From Cercis canadensis (taxonomy: Eukaryota; Streptophyta; Magnoliopsida; Fabales; Fabaceae): 64,000 nt of DNA. Within the stretch, counting starts at the first letter, position 1. Each line of letters begins with the position of its first letter. Under the pieces are notes generated by a model. That model ran no database searches. It had not been told where the DNA came from and saw nothing but the letters and a program-made list of their open reading frames with translations. The stretch lies in contig QAOA01002596.1 in assembly GCA_003255065.1 (NCBI GenBank), forward strand, positions 490,786-554,785, written 5' to 3'. Shown one piece after another: positions 60,430-64,000 of the stretch. Made by a program: the position numbers and the translations under genes.

Positions 60430-60437
60430 TATAAATA
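60430..60437 (+). promoter_or_regulatory. TATA box of the peroxidase gene
   Basis: TATAAATA lies 79 bp upstream of the ATG at 60516, leaving a 5' UTR of about 50 nt if transcription starts some 30 bp downstream of the box. Confidence 0.65.
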
Positions 60438-60515
60438 CCTGCAGCTAAACCTCCTCAGAATCACAACCCTAAACTTACACTTCTTTTCAATCTTCATAGG
60501 CAACTCTTCCTTAAA

Positions 60516-61983
60516 ATGGCGCGTGGCTTTGGTTTCTACAGTAAAAGGTTATTTTTAGTGTGTCTATTGCTTGCATTGGCTGCTGCAACCAATGTGCATG
60601 GCCATGGCACGCGTGTAGGGTTCTATTCAACTTCGTGTCCTCGAGCTGAGTCCATTGTTAGTTCCACAGTGCAATCGCATCTTGGGAAAGACCTTTCTTT
60701 GGCTGCTGGTTTACTTAGGATGCATTTCCATGATTGCTTTGTGCGAGGTTGTGATGCTTCTGTTCTTATTGATGGTCCAAACACTGAGCGACAAGCTGTG
60801 CCAAACCGTAGTTTAAGAGGGTATGAGGTTATTGATGATGCAAAGGCACAGCTCGAAGCTGCATGCCCTGGTGTTGTCTCTTGCGCAGACATTCTTGCCA
60901 TCGCTGCTCGTGATTCTGTTTATCTGGTAATTAATTAAACGTCATTATTTGAATTGTATTACAAATTATAATCATTATGAAGGCGGAACTTGATATTGGG
61001 CCCTAAAAATCAAATCTTGAGATTTTCCTAGTTAAAAGCTATTATGTGTAGTTTAATAATAAAGAATCAAGGTAGTTTGCTGGAGGTTGATTATTCCAAT
61101 TTCCTAGCCACGATATATATATAGATTTTCCTAGCGAAATTAGCAGACATCTTCATTAACTTGTGAAATTTCCCTTGCACATATGCAGAGTGGTGGTTTA
61201 AGTTGGGAAGTGCCTACCGGACGGAGAGATGGTCGCATTACCGTGGGTTCTGAGGCCCTTACTTTGCCTGGCCCTAATGACACCGTTGCTGTGCAAACAA
61301 ATAAGTTTAAGAGAAAGGGTCTCAACAAACAAGATCTTGTCGTCCTTGTTGGTAATTAAGTTTACATTTTAAATTAACTAACAAACCACTTGACAGTTTA
61401 TTATTTCCAATCATAGTAATAATAATCTAACATCATGATTGTGGCAGCTTAATAAAGTCCAAAATACAATGATTACCAAAAAAAAAAAAATTAACCATAT
61501 TGCGATTATGTTTCAAAAAATTTTACCAAATTGTTTTGGTAATTTTTTAGAGTGTCCACTTTTACCAAATTAGTGAGAAATATGTTTGTGTGAATAGGTG
61601 GGCATACGATTGGGACTGCAGCTTGCCAGTCTTTTAGAGACAGACTATACAGCGCAAAAGACCCTTCCATCGACCCTGCATTTGTTCCAACACTACAAGC
61701 ACTTTGCCCTCAAAATGGTGATGGAACAAAGCGAGTTGCGCTAGACACAGGTAGCCAACTCAAATTTGATACCTCTTACTTTTATAATTTGAAGAAGGGC
61801 CACGGGATTCTCCGCTCTGATCAAGTGCTATGGACTGATCCTTCCACCAAGCCCTATGTCCAAAGATATTTAGGGTCGGCATTCAAGTCTGAATTTGCCA
61901 AGTCTATGGTGAAGATGGGTAACATTCAAGTGAAAACAGGTGCTAATGGTGAAATTCGCAAAAAATGTTCGGTTATCAACTAA
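60516..61983 (+). CDS. Secreted class III peroxidase
   Basis: Class III haem peroxidases oxidise phenolics with H2O2 in the cell wall or vacuole (lignin, suberin, defence). Exons 60516-60926, 61189-61351 and 61598-61983 join in phase to 319 residues. A signal peptide occupies about residues 1-29 ([19 protein letters not shown]). Distal site: [15 protein letters not shown] with Arg68 and His72. Proximal haem ligand: His194 in GGHTIG, where most relatives have GAHTIG. Conserved Cys residues ([27 protein letters not shown]) for the four disulphides are visible. Two introns are present where the ancestral class III gene has three, so one was probably lost. No C-terminal vacuolar extension is evident. 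TATA box upstream; AATAAA at 62176-62181 downstream. Confidence 0.96.
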
Positions 61984-62369
61984 TTAAACCTCTGCATATA
62001 TAGCCTATAAAACTGGTTCTAATGAAGTTCTAATCTACTGTGTTGGCATAAGCTAGTGAAGTGTAAGAGGTAATTGTACTGTGATATTTCTTTTTCCAAT
62101 TTGTTGTGATAAAAGAAATCATGTGTCTCCAAGTTTAGTGTAAGTCCGCAAGGAATGGTCAATGTTGGACACAATAATAAAGATATTTTTCTTTGTTATA
62201 TGTCTTTTTCTCGCTTTCTTGGGCATACGGAAGAAGTGTCAATATTAGACATAATAATGTCTCTACCCTAATTACCAACTTAATCTATCGTTTACCACCA
62301 TGTCCAATTCACATTTTATAATTTCCCTCTGTCTTCTTAATTTTCTTCATTATTTTTTGTGAGAGGGTG

Positions 62370-62370
<1 letters not shown>

Positions 62371-62404
<34 letters not shown>

Positions 62405-62428
62405 NNTTTTTTTTTTTTTTTTTTTTTT
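62371..62428. repeat. Poly-T tract with assembly Ns
   Basis: About 58 bp of T interrupted by two N (62405-62406). Its length and continuity are unreliable. Confidence 0.85.
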
Positions 62429-64000
62429 CTTGTTTTCTTTGTTTGATAATTTTTCTTCTTTGTGTACTAAGTTTTTGACGCAGCGAGAAAGCAAAGAAAG
62501 GAACCTCAAACACAGTCAAAGGAATCTCAAACACAAACTATATAATTCTCAAAGGAACTGAATAATATTTTGAATACAGCTACAATGAAACATAAAACTT
62601 AAGTACTAAAAAGAAACCCTAAAACATTACAAAAGAAATCAGTGAACTACAAAATAACCCAAAACAGACGTTTCTGAGAGATTTTGGGCCCGAAAATGGC
62701 CTCAACTGGGTAAACCTTATTGCCATGACGTGAGCCTTTGAACGAGCTTCGAAACGGCGGGTTATGGGTCCCGTAACTCCACCCAAACTGAAAATTATGC
62801 CATTTTTACTGAAACAGGACAATTAGTACCTATTTTTTTCTGGGCTTTATTATGCTCTGCCTGATCCATGAAATCTCTTATGACTCGGTCCATGTCAATT
62901 TTTTACTCAGATAGTTACATATTTAATGGGTGAAATCAGATATTATAACATGATTGGTGATGTATATTATGTTGAACTATTTTAATTTTGTCTAGTTAGG
63001 TTGTACTTTATATCAAGAATAGAATGAAAGTTTATGAATTGGTGGGAACTATGGATTTCTATTCTATCCAACATCAATGGAGTCTAAAAGTTTGGTTCAA
63101 GCAGCTTAATTTAATTTTTTGATAATAAACACACTATAAAAAGTGTTTTAATGATAGTTTAGTTGATATTCGATAGTTTTTTTTTTTTTTTTAATTACTA
63201 ACTTATATCTACTCTATATAAAAATAGATTTACATGAAAATATATTTTAAAATGTAAAAATAGGTTAGATTGAAATATTTAACTGGACCACCATTTTAGA
63301 AACATAAATGTAATCAACGTTTAAATTAATTGTTTGTCTCTTTATGAAAGCGACGAAATGAGAGAAGCAAATCAAATCAATCAAATCAATCGATGCTTTA
63401 TCGTGTAGAAGCATCATGCTCTACAGCAAGCAGTAAGCACTATGGGTCAACAACAACGATTACCCAAGTCATCCGTTCTTCTTTTTTCTGCGTTTTTTTA
63501 TCACTATTAGGAAAAATAAAAAATAAAAAAATTTTCTTTTTTGACAAAAAATAAAAACCAAAATGAATGTACATTATTACATATATACATATACATATTC
63601 TCCAATAAAAACCAAAACTTTCTTTTTTTTTTTTAAGAAAATAAAACTAAGGTCTATGAACAAAAGTAAAAAATTTCTTCAAAAATTAGTGATTTGTCAT
63701 ATAAACATATCTCCAATTCAATGTCATTTTTCATTGTATAAGGGGGCATTAATATATTTTATTATTTTTTGTCGAAAATGTGTTTAGAAGATTTATTATT
63801 ACGATCTGTACTATTACGACCAAAACTTTCGTAATCATGATTTTAACATGGATAAATTTTAGTATTTGTAGCCATGCACAATAATTGATCAGAATTTATT
63901 GTCAATGTTTGAAGAATTGTCAATGATCATATTATTGAAGGATTAGCATAAATGCAAACTACGACTTCTAAACGTGATTGTGATATGATTATGACCTGGA
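62429..64000. other. Downstream intergenic DNA
   Basis: A block at about 62640-62820 (CGAAACGGCGGGTTATGGGT, GGGCCCGAAAATGGCC) is GC-richer than its surroundings and may be a transposon or LTR fragment; no termini were found. The rest is AT-rich with no supported gene. Confidence 0.4.

Noticed and set aside
1..64000. CRISPR arrays, rRNA, tRNA, prokaryotic operons
   Set aside because: No regularly spaced repeats, no tRNA T-loop sequences in context and no rRNA-like blocks were recognised.

Overview
This is a 64-kb piece of plant nuclear DNA. Spliced GT-AG genes, AT-rich introns, plant-only families (LNK clock coactivator, CRM-domain protein, class III peroxidase, LRR receptor kinase), TRIM, copia and MITE elements all point to a eudicot, probably a rosid with a fairly compact genome. 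I cannot fix the genus. Runs of N sit inside poly-A, poly-G and poly-T tracts, so the window comes from a draft assembly.

Layout, left to right. 1-0.9 kb: 3' end of a Pumilio RNA-binding gene (+). 2.0-4.7 kb: a canonical annexin (-) with a solo LTR in an intron. 5-8 kb: no convincing gene, but a stack of foldback/MITE elements. 8.7-18.0 kb: an LNK1-type clock gene (+) with a three-G-box promoter and an 8-residue first coding exon; its long 5' introns hold a complete 279-bp TRIM, a 240-bp tandem duplication and a copia relic. 19.2-21.4 kb: a zinc-ribbon protein of unknown function (-). 22.7-23.5 kb: an intronless NDR1/HIN1-like LEA-2 membrane protein (+). 24.9-36.9 kb: a 13-exon ERGIC3/Erv46 gene (+) whose first intron carries a full-length antisense copia element (5-bp target duplication) and a separate solo LTR. 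37.9-42.7 kb: a PHP-domain phosphoesterase (-). 46.7-48.2 kb: a second, strongly diverged annexin (-) with an assembly-type duplication around one N. 49.7-53.1 kb: a single-CRM-domain organellar RNA-binding protein (-) whose first in-frame exon lacks an ATG. 54.2-56.2 kb: an LRR receptor pseudokinase (-). 56.75-58.0 kb: a giant inverted repeat with arms of about 500 bp. 58.7-59.2 kb: a cysteine-rich defensin-like gene with a problem at its first splice donor. 60.5-62.0 kb: a secreted class III peroxidase (+). The rest is AT-rich intergenic DNA.

The genes do not form a pathway; this is ordinary plant gene order. The themes are mobile-element insertion into introns, and paralogues that keep family architecture but lose signature residues (annexin 2 without Ca2+ motifs, receptor kinase without HRD/DFG). 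No CRISPR array, rRNA, tRNA or prokaryotic system was seen. All gene models were built by hand from splice sites and reading-phase agreement; family names come from recognition, not from a search.
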